The position numbers and the translations under genes were made by a program. The notes beneath the pieces were generated by a model. The model was not told the DNA's origin, did no database searches, and saw only the letters and a list, made by a program, of their open reading frames with translations. A stretch of 64,000 nucleotides of DNA from Flavobacterium aeripolare (GTDB taxonomy: Bacteria; Bacteroidota; Bacteroidia; Flavobacteriales; Flavobacteriaceae), in contig NZ_JABSNL010000015.1 in the NCBI RefSeq assembly GCF_013294025.1, positions 32,757-96,756 on the forward strand, given 5' to 3'. Below, one piece after another: positions 8,123 to 16,554 of this stretch (the stretch's first letter is position 1; the number at the start of each line of letters is the position of its first letter).

Positions 8123-9409
8123 CTACAACCACAGTTTGCGAAATTCGCCTTCTTTGTCATAATCCTTTGCTTGTTTTTCTATATTAAAGTAGCGGTGTTT
8201 TCTTGGGTCGTTACCTACTCCTGCAAGGTATGCCCAGTTTCCCCAGTTGCTACAAACATCATAATCGATTAATTGTGACTCAAAATACGCAGCTCCTATT
8301 CGCCAGTCCATTTGGAGTTCGTTACAAAAATAACTAGCCACATTTTGCCTTCCTCTGTTGCTCATGAAACCAGTTTCTTTTAATTCAATCATGTTTGCAT
8401 TTACAAATTCAGAATCGGTAGTTCCAGCAATCCAGTGCTGTAGTGACGCCTCATTTGTTGCTTTAGAATTAGGCTTTTCAGCAGCAATGCCAGAATATAG
8501 AAAGAACTTGGTTTGGTACTTCTTGAACATGAATCTGAAAAAATCACGCCATAATAATTCAAAAATCAACCAGTATGTCGAGTCATTTGCTTCGTGCTCT
8601 TCTTCAAATTTCTTCACCTCGCTGTAAATTGTTCGTGGTGAAATACAGCCCATTGCTAACCAAGCACTAAATTTTGATGAGTAATCACTCCCCACCATTC
8701 CGTTGCGGGTTTCTTTATAAACTGCTAACTTTTTAGATTCAAAAAAATAGTAATTCAACCTGTTCATCGCTTCAGATTCTCCCCCTTTAAATTGGATCGC
8801 CGCTCGCTTGTCTATTTTTTTATTGGTTAAATTCAAATCAGTTAAAGTAGGCAACTCCATTGGTGGAATCTCCGGAGAATTTATCGCTTCTGGCGCTTCA
8901 AAAACGGCTCTCACAGTTGCTTCTAGTTCGGTTTTCTTTCTAAATACTGTAAAAACATCTGGTATTTTCTTGATCGAAAAAGGCAAATCTTCGGCGTGGT
9001 ACAAGGTACTGGTACTGAAAGTTTCTAATTCGCATCGCAATTTAAAGAGCAATTCCTGAATCTCCTGCTCAACTTTCTTTTCTTCATAAGCGACTTCGCG
9101 TTTAGCAAACACCTTCTTAGCCTTGTATTGCGCTACGACTTTGGGGATTTCAACCTCAGGCTTTCCCCTTAAAATAACCAAACCAGATCCAAGTTTCCTT
9201 AAATTATCATCTAAATTTTGAAGTGATTCTAATAAAAATTGTGCCCGATAACTGCCCGTTTTATCAAAACCATACTCGGTTTTTTTAAAGTGGTCTTCAT
9301 CAAAGCAATATACTGGTACAATTTGTTCGCTTTGAGCAATTGCCTTGATAAGTGTTTCATTATCAAATAATCGTAAATCCGTTTTAAACCAAACTATAGC
9401 CGTTTTCAT
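8123..9409 (-). CDS. Cryptochrome DASH / single-strand CPD photolyase
   Basis: 428 residues. The N-terminal photolyase alpha/beta domain starts MKTAIVWFKTDLRLFDNE. The FAD-binding C-terminal domain includes GGESEAMNRLNYYFFE, then YKETRNGM and SSKFSAWLAMGCISPR. The TGFMSNRGRQNVASYF segment is characteristic of the DASH clade. Cry-DASH proteins bind FAD (often with an MTHF antenna) and repair cyclobutane dimers in single-stranded or looped DNA, or signal blue light. Its ATG overlaps the stop of the preceding FeS photolyase gene by one base (TAATG), so it is the last gene of a translationally coupled operon. Confidence 0.93.
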   Translation of the reverse strand: MKTAIVWFKTDLRLFDNETLIKAIAQSEQIVPVYCFDEDHFKKTEYGFDKTGSYRAQFLLESLQNLDDNLRKLGSGLVILRGKPEVEIPKVVAQYKAKKVFAKREVAYEEKKVEQEIQELLFKLRCELETFSTSTLYHAEDLPFSIKKIPDVFTVFRKKTELEATVRAVFEAPEAINSPEIPPMELPTLTDLNLTNKKIDKRAAIQFKGGESEAMNRLNYYFFESKKLAVYKETRNGMVGSDYSSKFSAWLAMGCISPRTIYSEVKKFEEEHEANDSTYWLIFELLWRDFFRFMFKKYQTKFFLYSGIAAEKPNSKATNEASLQHWIAGTTDSEFVNANMIELKETGFMSNRGRQNVASYFCNELQMDWRIGAAYFESQLIDYDVCSNWGNWAYLAGVGNDPRKHRYFNIEKQAKDYDKEGEFRKLWL

Positions 9410-10944
9410 TATATTTTATTTATGTTTTTTAAATAGTAATCTGCTTGTTCTAGTAGCGCAACCTTTGCATCAGGCTTCATTTTCTTCCAGAGTGCATATA
9501 CCATACGCAACCGTGGATTTGCCTGTAATTTATCTGCATTTTTATCAAAGAAATTCCAATACAAACTATTGAAAGGACAGGCTTTCTCTCCCGTTTTTAC
9601 TGATTTTTTGTAAAAGCAAGAACCACAATGGTGACTCATCTTATCGATGTACGTCGCAGAACTAACATAGGGTTTTGTACCTACAATTCCGCCATCAGCA
9701 AACTGACTCATTCCCAGTGTATTTGTAATCTCCACCCATTCAATAGCATCTATGTACACGCCCAAATACCATGCACTCACCTCATCAGGATCAGTGCCAG
9801 CTAGCAAAGCAAAATTTCCAGTAATCATCAATCGTTGAATGTGATGCGCATAACTATACGTTAACGTTTGCTGAATTGCATCTCTTAAGCAGTGCATTTT
9901 TGTATTTCCGGTCCAATACCAATCCGGCAGCTTTGCTTTATTTTCTAAATAATTCAGTGAAGCATATTCTGGCATTTTCAACCAATAGATTCCGCGCATA
10001 TACTCTCGCCAACCTATAATTTGCCGTACAAATCCTTCTAACTGATTGTATTCTATTTCAGTGGGTCTTGCCTGCCATTCATCAATTGCGCGATTTACTA
10101 CTTCTTGTGGAGTAATCATTTTTAAATTCATCGAAAACGATAATCTCGAGTGGTACAGCGACCACTCTGTAGGAACCATAGCATCTTGATAGCTCCCAAA
10201 AAGTGGCAGACAGTTGGTCATGAAGTGTTCCATTAATTGCAACGATTGTTTTCGGCTCGTAGGCCAAAGAAAATTCTTAGCATCTACAGTACCTATCGTT
10301 TTAATAGTAGCCTTTTCAATTTCTTTTGCGATAGCAGAAAGATCATTTTCAAAAACTAATGGTTGTAAAGGTTTGTGTTCCTTGGGCATTTTCTTTCGAT
10401 TATCGCCATCAAAATTCCACTGGCCGTTTATCGGTGTTTGCCCATCCATTAAAACATCGTGCTTTTTACGCATAGCATGATAAAAATTCTCCATGATAAA
10501 GCTTTTTTTACCCTCGTAAAACGCCGCTAATTCTGTGCGAGTAGTGTAAAAATGTTCGGTATCAATTAACGAGTGCGAAATTGAAAGTGACTGGCAAAAT
10601 CCCTTCAAAATTTCATCTACACGAAATTCGTCAGGAAGCTGGTATTCAAAATGCGTGAAAGAATGTTCGGTTATAAGTTGGTTTAGGTTTTTAGCAAAAT
10701 CTTGTTGGTTATTCTCTTCATTGATTGAAATGTAAATAACATCATGACCTGCATCCCTTAACTCTTGGGCAAATTTGCGCATTGCAGCAAAAAAGCCCAT
10801 AACTTTTTGAATGTGATGGGTAGCATAATCTGTTTCGGTACGAATTTCCATTAACACATAAGTGGCACTCTCACTAGTTGAGTCAAACCAAGAATGAGTG
10901 CTGTTTAATTGATCTCCTAATAATAACCGAATCGTTTTTTTCAT
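9409..10944 (-). CDS. FeS-BCP family (6-4) photolyase, PhrB-like
   Basis: 511 residues. The start (MKKTIRLLLGDQLN) and the whole layout match iron-sulfur bacterial cryptochromes/photolyases, formerly called deoxyribodipyrimidine photolyase-related proteins. Four cysteines that would ligate a 4Fe-4S cluster are present: Cys352 (MHCLRDAI), Cys440 and Cys443 (HCGSC), and Cys456 (KACPFN). Their spacing is the same as in Agrobacterium PhrB. Members carry FAD and a lumazine antenna and repair (6-4) photoproducts. The gene begins 9 bp after the DUF2256 gene in the light-repair operon. Confidence 0.93.
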   Translation of the reverse strand: MKKTIRLLLGDQLNSTHSWFDSTSESATYVLMEIRTETDYATHHIQKVMGFFAAMRKFAQELRDAGHDVIYISINEENNQQDFAKNLNQLITEHSFTHFEYQLPDEFRVDEILKGFCQSLSISHSLIDTEHFYTTRTELAAFYEGKKSFIMENFYHAMRKKHDVLMDGQTPINGQWNFDGDNRKKMPKEHKPLQPLVFENDLSAIAKEIEKATIKTIGTVDAKNFLWPTSRKQSLQLMEHFMTNCLPLFGSYQDAMVPTEWSLYHSRLSFSMNLKMITPQEVVNRAIDEWQARPTEIEYNQLEGFVRQIIGWREYMRGIYWLKMPEYASLNYLENKAKLPDWYWTGNTKMHCLRDAIQQTLTYSYAHHIQRLMITGNFALLAGTDPDEVSAWYLGVYIDAIEWVEITNTLGMSQFADGGIVGTKPYVSSATYIDKMSHHCGSCFYKKSVKTGEKACPFNSLYWNFFDKNADKLQANPRLRMVYALWKKMKPDAKVALLEQADYYLKNINKI

Positions 10945-10953
10945 TCTTCTATT

Positions 10954-11097
10954 TTATTTTGCTTTGTTCATTCTGCATTTATCACTGCAATACTTCACCT
11001 CATCCCACACCTTTTCCCATTTTTTCCTCCATGAAAAGGGCCTTTGACAAACCACGCAGATTTTAAAAGGCAAATTTTGCTTTTTTACATTTCTCAT
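10954..11097 (-). CDS. DUF2256 zinc-ribbon-like small protein
   Basis: 47 residues, translated by hand from the ATG at 11097 to a TAA at 10954-10956. It holds two Cys-x2/x3-Cys pairs (CVVC at residues 14-17 and CSDKC at 37-41) separated by a Trp/Lys-rich stretch ([11 protein letters not shown]), the pattern of DUF2256. This suggests a small metal-binding protein. DUF2256 genes are commonly found beside FeS photolyase and cryptochrome genes. Here the gene sits 1 bp after the DUF2071 stop and 9 bp before the FeS photolyase, inside the operon. Its function is unknown. Confidence 0.88.
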   Translation of the reverse strand: MRNVKKQNLPFKICVVCQRPFSWRKKWEKVWDEVKYCSDKCRMNKAK

Positions 11098-11098
11098 A

Positions 11099-11818
11099 TT
11101 ACAACAGTAATTTGTGCCGCTTCCACTCAATCGCTACCACTGATCCTTCGGCTAGATACACGCTGTCAGGGACAGCACTACTTAAATTAGCAAACGCAGG
11201 ACCATACATTTGAGCAAAATCACAGTCAATATCATAATCAATTACCTCATTTACTAACCAGCTAGGGTGTTGCAATCGGTACTCTTCAGTACTTACCTCG
11301 CTGGCTTTTGTGTAACCATAATAATGTTCGAATATAAATTGTTGTAAGGAGTCCGTTTCCATCACCTTAGCCTCATTATATGCCTGTACTGCAATTCGAT
11401 TCCACTTTTTGTTCAACAGCCATTCATAATTGATTCTCTTTTTATCTATTCCTCTTTCTATACTGTGCCTCGTTTTTACGACCGTGTAATGTTCTTTGTA
11501 TAATTTATTTGCTACCCAAGCCACTACAGGGTACGGTATGGTTTCATTGATAAATACAACGCCTCTTTTTACTTTTCCATTTTCGATTCTAGAAACATAA
11601 AATCTCAAATTGATCTCTTCAAAGGTCCCAAACCACGGTATGGGAATATTGAATAACTTGGTGTCTTTAAATAAAAATCCTACTAGACTAACGTAGGCTT
11701 TGCCATCAAACAAGTCTAAAGTCACTCCTGCTGGTAAATATGGTGCGAGTACAGCAGGATTAACCGCGTAATTTGCCATAATTAATTGTTCCCACTTTGC
11801 TTTTAAAAATATTGCCAT
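11099..11818 (-). CDS. YqjF family (DUF2071) protein
   Basis: 239 residues matching the YqjF/DUF2071 family: a start like [24 protein letters not shown], a central [15 protein letters not shown] strand region, and [11 protein letters not shown]. Members resemble acetoacetate decarboxylase-fold proteins in shape, but the biochemical role is unknown. The gene follows the first photolyase by 10 bp and precedes DUF2256 by 1 bp. DUF2071 genes recur in bacterial light-induced photolyase clusters, which suggests a role in the same stress response; that is inference. The start is the ATG at 11818. Confidence 0.85.
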   Translation of the reverse strand: MAIFLKAKWEQLIMANYAVNPAVLAPYLPAGVTLDLFDGKAYVSLVGFLFKDTKLFNIPIPWFGTFEEINLRFYVSRIENGKVKRGVVFINETIPYPVVAWVANKLYKEHYTVVKTRHSIERGIDKKRINYEWLLNKKWNRIAVQAYNEAKVMETDSLQQFIFEHYYGYTKASEVSTEEYRLQHPSWLVNEVIDYDIDCDFAQMYGPAFANLSSAVPDSVYLAEGSVVAIEWKRHKLLL

Positions 11819-11828
11819 GATGCGTATA

Positions 11829-13361
11829 TTATTCTGTTGTAGCCTTTACATTTGAATCCGAAAACGAAAGCATTTCTTGTTGATCAACAAATATTGGTCT
11901 TCTACTGCTGTGTTTTTTGATGATTCGTTTTCCCTCTATCTTGACCTCTTTTTTCTCTCTAAAACTCCATACAATTTCGCTTGCTCGTTTTCTAGTTTCT
12001 TCGATATCAACAATAGGCCCTGGGTAATCCTCGCCTATTCTGCAGTTGTAAAATTCTTGCTCGATCGCATTAAGTTTCCATGGTTCATGAATTAATTCTG
12101 CTGGAATGGCAGCTAGTTCAGGCAACCACTGCTTGATAAAAATGCCATCAGGATCGTGGTCTTGCGAGTTTTTTATGGGGCTATAAATTCTTATCGTATT
12201 TGTTCCCGTAGTACCCGCCTGCATTTGCAATTGAGGGTAGTGAATTCCAGGTTCATAATCCAAAAACTGTCTTGCTAGAAAATGAAGTTCACGCCAATCT
12301 TGCCATAAGTTGAATGTGAAAAATGAAACTAACATTGCGCGCATTCTAAAATTGATATAACCCGTTGCAATCAAACAGCGAATACAAGCATCAACAATAG
12401 GAACACCCGTTTTTGCTTGTTCCCAAGCTTTAATATAGGCTTCGTTTTTTGGTTTAACCAAAGCGTCATAAGCACTATTCACATTATTAAACTCCATGCT
12501 GCATTCATCTTCAAATTTTTGCATAAAGTGACAATGCCAGTGCAATCTTGAAACAAAATTTAAAACCGCACGCTTGTTATAGGCATTTTCATAATGCTGA
12601 TTTGTGTATTGATAAATCATGCGCATGCTTATGTTACCATAGGCTAAATATGGCGACAAACGGCTACAGCCTTTTCTACTCAACGCGGGTTTAGAAATAT
12701 GCTTGCTATAATTTACATAACGCTCTTTGACAAAACTATCTAGATACCGCCAAGCCAGACTCTCGCCTCCTTTTTGGAAATTTTTATTGTAGGTTGTGAT
12801 TTCATTTGAAAGCTCCGGTCCTTTGACTGCATTGTACAAAACCTCAGAAAGTCTAATGAGTTTAAAATCCTGCACCGCGCTCATCACTGGAATTGCGCGC
12901 ATGACGTTCTCCCAATCATTACTCCAGTTTTGCCTTGACTTTAATTTTCTAATCACACCGTGCAACTGCGATTCTTTCCATGTAATGTTGTTATTTTCGA
13001 AAAAAGACTGCATTGCAACATCTCTATCATAAGTGACTTTATTGCCTACCTCTTGATGAGAAAAAACGGTATTGATGTTATAGTTTTTAAGTAGTTCAGA
13101 GAATACAAGCTGCACCTCATTATGAAAGAAGTAAAATTTGCCTTGAATCGGGTTTAACTTTAGTTGCAGATCTTGAATAGATTCAAATATAAAACGCCAG
13201 TGCCGCACATCGGCATCAGGATAAGCCATAACCGAAGGTTCGAAGCAATAGATAAACAGCAAAGGAAGACCTGAATTGTGAGCAGCATGCAAAGCTTCAT
13301 TGTCAACAAAGCGCAAATCACGCTTGAACCAAACAATATTTATAGCAGGCTTATTTACCAT
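11829..13361 (-). CDS. Cryptochrome/deoxyribodipyrimidine photolyase family protein
   Basis: 510 residues. The N-terminal photolyase domain ([22 protein letters not shown]) is followed by the FAD-binding helical domain: [51 protein letters not shown] and [13 protein letters not shown]. The MQAGTTGTN form differs from E. coli PhrB and matches a broad bacterial clade with poorly known members, so CPD repair is likely but not certain. It is the first gene of a five-gene operon and has a palindrome over its probable promoter (13401-13438). A family-specific substrate call would need a tree. Confidence 0.9.
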   Translation of the reverse strand: MVNKPAINIVWFKRDLRFVDNEALHAAHNSGLPLLFIYCFEPSVMAYPDADVRHWRFIFESIQDLQLKLNPIQGKFYFFHNEVQLVFSELLKNYNINTVFSHQEVGNKVTYDRDVAMQSFFENNNITWKESQLHGVIRKLKSRQNWSNDWENVMRAIPVMSAVQDFKLIRLSEVLYNAVKGPELSNEITTYNKNFQKGGESLAWRYLDSFVKERYVNYSKHISKPALSRKGCSRLSPYLAYGNISMRMIYQYTNQHYENAYNKRAVLNFVSRLHWHCHFMQKFEDECSMEFNNVNSAYDALVKPKNEAYIKAWEQAKTGVPIVDACIRCLIATGYINFRMRAMLVSFFTFNLWQDWRELHFLARQFLDYEPGIHYPQLQMQAGTTGTNTIRIYSPIKNSQDHDPDGIFIKQWLPELAAIPAELIHEPWKLNAIEQEFYNCRIGEDYPGPIVDIEETRKRASEIVWSFREKKEVKIEGKRIIKKHSSRRPIFVDQQEMLSFSDSNVKATTE

Positions 13362-13400
13362 AGTTCTTTCCTTAAAATTTTAGAAAAAAAAGCTACACTT

Positions 13401-13438
13401 TTTGTTTAAGCTTTTTATTTATATCTTAAACAAATATA
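13401..13438 (-). promoter_or_regulatory. Operator-like palindrome overlapping the -7 element of the photolyase operon
   Basis: A perfect 10-bp inverted repeat, TTTGTTTAAG (13401-13410) and CTTAAACAAA (13425-13434), is separated by 14 bp. On the reverse strand a TATATTTG sequence (13431-13438), matching the flavobacterial -7 element, overlaps one arm. The palindrome therefore covers the expected transcription start, as expected for a repressor site. No TTTG box at the usual distance was seen upstream. No poly-T follows, so a terminator role is unlikely. The regulator is not in this window. Confidence 0.55.
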
Positions 13439-13679
13439 CTGAAATGTATTTAGAATTCAGTTCCATAGCAACAAAAAAAGACCTCCATTAACATTACTTT
13501 AAGCTTATCAGGTATTCGAAATAAATTTTAATTTTAGAGCATACTTAAATAACTACTACCCCTGTAGAACGAAAATGTAATAATGTAATTTATTTTCGAA
13601 AAAAAACCATTAAGAACGCGTCTTCAAATTAATTGTGAACCGTACTTAATGGTTTCATCCACTACACTATTTATTAGAA
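13439..13679. other. Intergenic region between photolyase operon and TonB receptor
   Basis: With the operator it forms a 318-bp gap without a gene. The only further structure seen is an inverted repeat, AAACCATTAAG (13604-13614) and CTTAATGGTTT (13645-13655), with a 30-nt loop. It lies just after the stop of the TonB receptor gene on the reverse strand and may be a terminator or processing hairpin for that transcript; an A/T-rich run (TTCGAAAAAAAA) borders it. Confidence 0.5.
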
Positions 13680-15890
13680 TTAAATCGTAAAATTTACTCC
13701 TAATACTAGGTTGCGACCTATGTTTGCTACGCCATCTGTTTTTAATCGAGACAGGTGCGCAATATATTCTTTATCAAAAAGATTGTTAGCGTTTAAATTG
13801 ACATCAAACACTGTTTTACCAAATTTCACCGTACCTCCTAAACCTAAATTCACTAGGGTATAACCCGCTGAACGCGTTTCAAAACCGCTCACATTATCTT
13901 GATTTAAAGTAGTACTTACATTAAGTGTCGCAAATCCTGAAGTCAACCAATCTTTGATTGTAAACTCCCCTCTAAGGGTGTTGTTCCAGTTATTTGCTGG
14001 AATTAAAGGCAGGTAATCCCCCGATTGATTTTTTGCAGTTACTGTTTCAAAAGCCGTTTCATAATGCAACCAGTCAAGAGGATGTGGATGCACATGTAAA
14101 CCTATCTCACCACCATATAACTTTGCATTGCTTTGAATGTAATTAAAAACAGCATTCTCCTCAATCACTGTTCCTGCTGGCGAAGTATAGATGTAATTGT
14201 TGATGTGATTGTAAAATCCATTTACAAAAAACTCAAAGTGATCTGTTTTGTACTCTAAGTTTAAGTCAGTTTGAAAATTCTGTTCCGTTTTTAGTTCGCT
14301 ATTTCCTATTTCGTAACGATTCGTACCTTCATGTACTCCGTTTGAGGTTAGTTCTGCTAAGTTAGGTGCTCTAAAACCAGAAGCTAGGTTCAAACGCATG
14401 GTAAAATTAGACGCTAGATCTGTCTTATAACCTAAGGCAGCATTGAAGCTGTCAAAAGATTTATCGATAGCTTGAAAATACCCTTCTTCGCCTACTGTAC
14501 CGTTTTCTTCACTAGTTATTTTTCTATTGTCATAACGCAATCCTGCTTGCAAGGCGCTGCTAGTTCCCCACTCATAGTTTGCCGTACCAAAAACTCCAAA
14601 GTCATTTGTTGTTGCATCAGGAATCAATAATTCTTCGCCAAAATTAGCATTAGTTTGATGCATTCCTTGCACTCCTAGTATTGTCTCTAGATTCCCTACT
14701 TTAGGTAAATGGTACTTAGCATTATAATTGAATGTCTTTAATTTCATGTGCAAACTCGCTTCGTTAGAATCTTCAAATTCAGAGCGATCATTTGTTACAT
14801 AGCCTAAGTCAACATCTAATTTTGTATTTGCAAAATAAACCACCGAATTCAAACTCAATAAATGGTTGAAAACAGCTTGTCTAGGCAACTCTGTATTTTT
14901 ACTTCTCGATTGCGCCGCAATACCATCCTCAGGCAAACCTAAATCTAAATCATTGTAATTGTATCGTAGTACTGTAGAAAACTTAGCGTTGCTATATCCC
15001 GCCGCAGTTTTAAAATCGGTTTCATTGTAACGGGTGTTTGTGACACGATCGCCACCAGAAACACGATAATCAGAATGCGTATTGTAGCTTCCTCTTGCTA
15101 GGAATTTCCAATTTTCGGTAGATGTTTTTAATCCAAGTGAGGTATTGCTCCCTAGCGTATTCGAAAATAATTTTTGATTTAAATTTGCTTTAAAAGTATT
15201 AGCATCAGCAAATTTTTCTGGGTTAAAATACAGCACACCACCAAGCGCATCTGAGCCATAAAGCAACGAAGCTGGCCCTTTAATCACTTCAACACTTTCA
15301 ATACCGGCATCATTAAGACCCAAACCATGCTCGTCACCAAATTGCTGATTCTCCATTCTTACTCCTTGCGAGTAGACAAGAACGCGATTTCCGCTTAATC
15401 CACGTATTACTGGTTTCCCTATAGACGTTCCCGTAGAGACTTGAGAAACCCCAGGAATAGTAGCCAGACCTTCAATAAGTGTTGCGGTCCCTTTTTGCTG
15501 TAGTTCTTTGATTGTTTCATGCTCCACTTTCATCACGTTTTGTGATTGAATCTTATTAAAAGCTGTAGATACAATTACTTCATCCATTTCAAAGATGCTT
15601 TCTTCTAGAACAACATTGATGGTTTGTGCAGCATCAGTATTGTTTAAAGCAATATTCTGACTTGTAAATCCCACGTATGTAAAACTTAATTTGAGTCCGC
15701 TTTTAGGCAAATTACTCAAAGTATATTTACCGTTTTCATCTGTTTTCGTACCTTTTTGGATGGCTCCAATATAAACAGATACGCCTTTTATAGGTCGATC
15801 AGCCATATCAGTAACTGTTCCTGAAACTGCTATTTGCGCTTGCAACACAGCCGAAAAACCCAATAATAGGGTTATGATAATTTTTTTCAT
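13680..15890 (-). CDS. TonB-dependent outer-membrane receptor with N-terminal carboxypeptidase-like domain
   Basis: 736 residues from the ATG at 15890, which gives a signal peptide (MKKIIITLLLGFSAVLQAQ). The upstream ATG at 15926 is rejected. A carboxypeptidase-regulatory-like domain (VSGTVTDMADRPIKGVSVYIG) is followed by the plug (ATLIEGLATIPGVS, GLSGNRVLVYSQGVRM) and a 22-strand-type barrel ending in an aromatic residue (LVLGVNFTI). The transported substrate is not directly visible. The adjacent small His/Cys-rich gene (16103-16453) hints at a metal or metal complex. Receptor size and lack of a SusD partner argue against polysaccharide uptake. Confidence 0.9.
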   Translation of the reverse strand: MKKIIITLLLGFSAVLQAQIAVSGTVTDMADRPIKGVSVYIGAIQKGTKTDENGKYTLSNLPKSGLKLSFTYVGFTSQNIALNNTDAAQTINVVLEESIFEMDEVIVSTAFNKIQSQNVMKVEHETIKELQQKGTATLIEGLATIPGVSQVSTGTSIGKPVIRGLSGNRVLVYSQGVRMENQQFGDEHGLGLNDAGIESVEVIKGPASLLYGSDALGGVLYFNPEKFADANTFKANLNQKLFSNTLGSNTSLGLKTSTENWKFLARGSYNTHSDYRVSGGDRVTNTRYNETDFKTAAGYSNAKFSTVLRYNYNDLDLGLPEDGIAAQSRSKNTELPRQAVFNHLLSLNSVVYFANTKLDVDLGYVTNDRSEFEDSNEASLHMKLKTFNYNAKYHLPKVGNLETILGVQGMHQTNANFGEELLIPDATTNDFGVFGTANYEWGTSSALQAGLRYDNRKITSEENGTVGEEGYFQAIDKSFDSFNAALGYKTDLASNFTMRLNLASGFRAPNLAELTSNGVHEGTNRYEIGNSELKTEQNFQTDLNLEYKTDHFEFFVNGFYNHINNYIYTSPAGTVIEENAVFNYIQSNAKLYGGEIGLHVHPHPLDWLHYETAFETVTAKNQSGDYLPLIPANNWNNTLRGEFTIKDWLTSGFATLNVSTTLNQDNVSGFETRSAGYTLVNLGLGGTVKFGKTVFDVNLNANNLFDKEYIAHLSRLKTDGVANIGRNLVLGVNFTI

Positions 15891-16033
15891 TTGGATATAG
15901 AATCGTGAGACTGCTTGAATTAGCATACCTCAATTGTGATTTTTATAGTAGTTTTTTATTCGAAAAATAATTCCTAAGACACTATTTCCTTCTGTATAAA
16001 ATGAAAATATATACCGCCACTATCAGGTATAAC

Positions 16034-16043
16034 AGGCATGCCT
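16034..16043. promoter_or_regulatory. Small palindrome upstream of the TonB receptor gene
   Basis: A perfect 10-bp palindrome AGGCATGCCT sits between the His/Cys-rich gene and the TonB receptor gene, within a loosely symmetric TA-rich context. It could be an operator for a metal regulator, but palindromes this short also occur by chance. Confidence 0.25.
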
Positions 16044-16102
16044 ATTACAACTAAGAGTTGGTTATTTTTCATTCGATTAAAGCAAAAATAAAATGGAATT
16101 AC

Positions 16103-16453
16103 CTAGGTTATTTGCGCGGGTGGACCACGATGTGAATACAAACAGCCTGTAAAACTAATAAGTGCGAGCCTTTTAAGACCTGGATAAAGAATTACTGCAT
16201 AATCGCGAGTTACCTTATAAGTAAAAGAAACCGGAGCGATGTAATTACCAAAGCTAAAATGACACACTTTACAGCTATCGTAGTTATGATGCTGGTGTGT
16301 AATTTCGGTGTGGCTTGGATTGTATTTATGGTGGCATTCTGTTTGAGCTAATTGTTTTATCAAGTGCTCATAGGTATGTAGTGATTGAAACAGCATTGCA
16401 AACAATACCGTCATCGCTAAGAAAGTGGGCAAAAAAAGCTGTTTCTTTATCAT
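16103..16453 (-). CDS. Small His/Cys-rich membrane-anchored protein, probable metal-related
   Basis: 116 residues from the ATG at 16453; a TTG three codons upstream is less likely. One hydrophobic segment near the N-terminus (LFLPTFLAMTVLFAMLF) precedes a His/Cys-rich stretch (HTYEHL, TECHHKYN, THQHHNYDSCKVCHF) that would bind a metal such as Zn or Cu. The C-terminus has an RGPP motif. Bacteroidota proteins of this type often sit next to TonB receptors. A TACCTTTG element almost touches the start codon. The function is inferred from context only. Confidence 0.65.
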   Translation of the reverse strand: MIKKQLFLPTFLAMTVLFAMLFQSLHTYEHLIKQLAQTECHHKYNPSHTEITHQHHNYDSCKVCHFSFGNYIAPVSFTYKVTRDYAVILYPGLKRLALISFTGCLYSHRGPPAQIT

Positions 16454-16459
16454 ACGTTG

Positions 16460-16467
16460 CAAAGGTA
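16460..16467 (-). promoter_or_regulatory. -7 element next to the His/Cys-rich gene
   Basis: TACCTTTG on the reverse strand matches TAnnTTTG and lies only 6 bp upstream of the ATG at 16453. If used, the transcript would be almost leaderless. No upstream TTTG box was seen. Confidence 0.35.
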
Positions 16468-16488
16468 GGTAAAGCTAGAAAAAGAAAA

Positions 16489-16530
16489 CCATCTGTTGTA
16501 ACAAAACATAACGCTTGTTACAACAGATGG
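16489..16530 (-). terminator. Intrinsic terminator of asd
   Basis: A perfect 15-bp stem (16489-16503 with 16516-16530, arms beginning CCATCTGTTG) with a 12-nt loop. On the reverse strand it is followed by GGTTTTCTTTTTC, a T-rich tail. It lies 25 bp past the asd stop codon and directly abuts the promoter region of the next gene. Confidence 0.88.
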
Positions 16531-16554
16531 CTTAAAATATAAATGATAGACTTG

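Noticed and set aside
13604..13655. Riboswitch or attenuator candidate downstream of the TonB receptor gene
   Set aside because: Only one inverted repeat with a 30-nt unstructured loop is seen and it lies 3' of the gene; no known riboswitch core was recognised.
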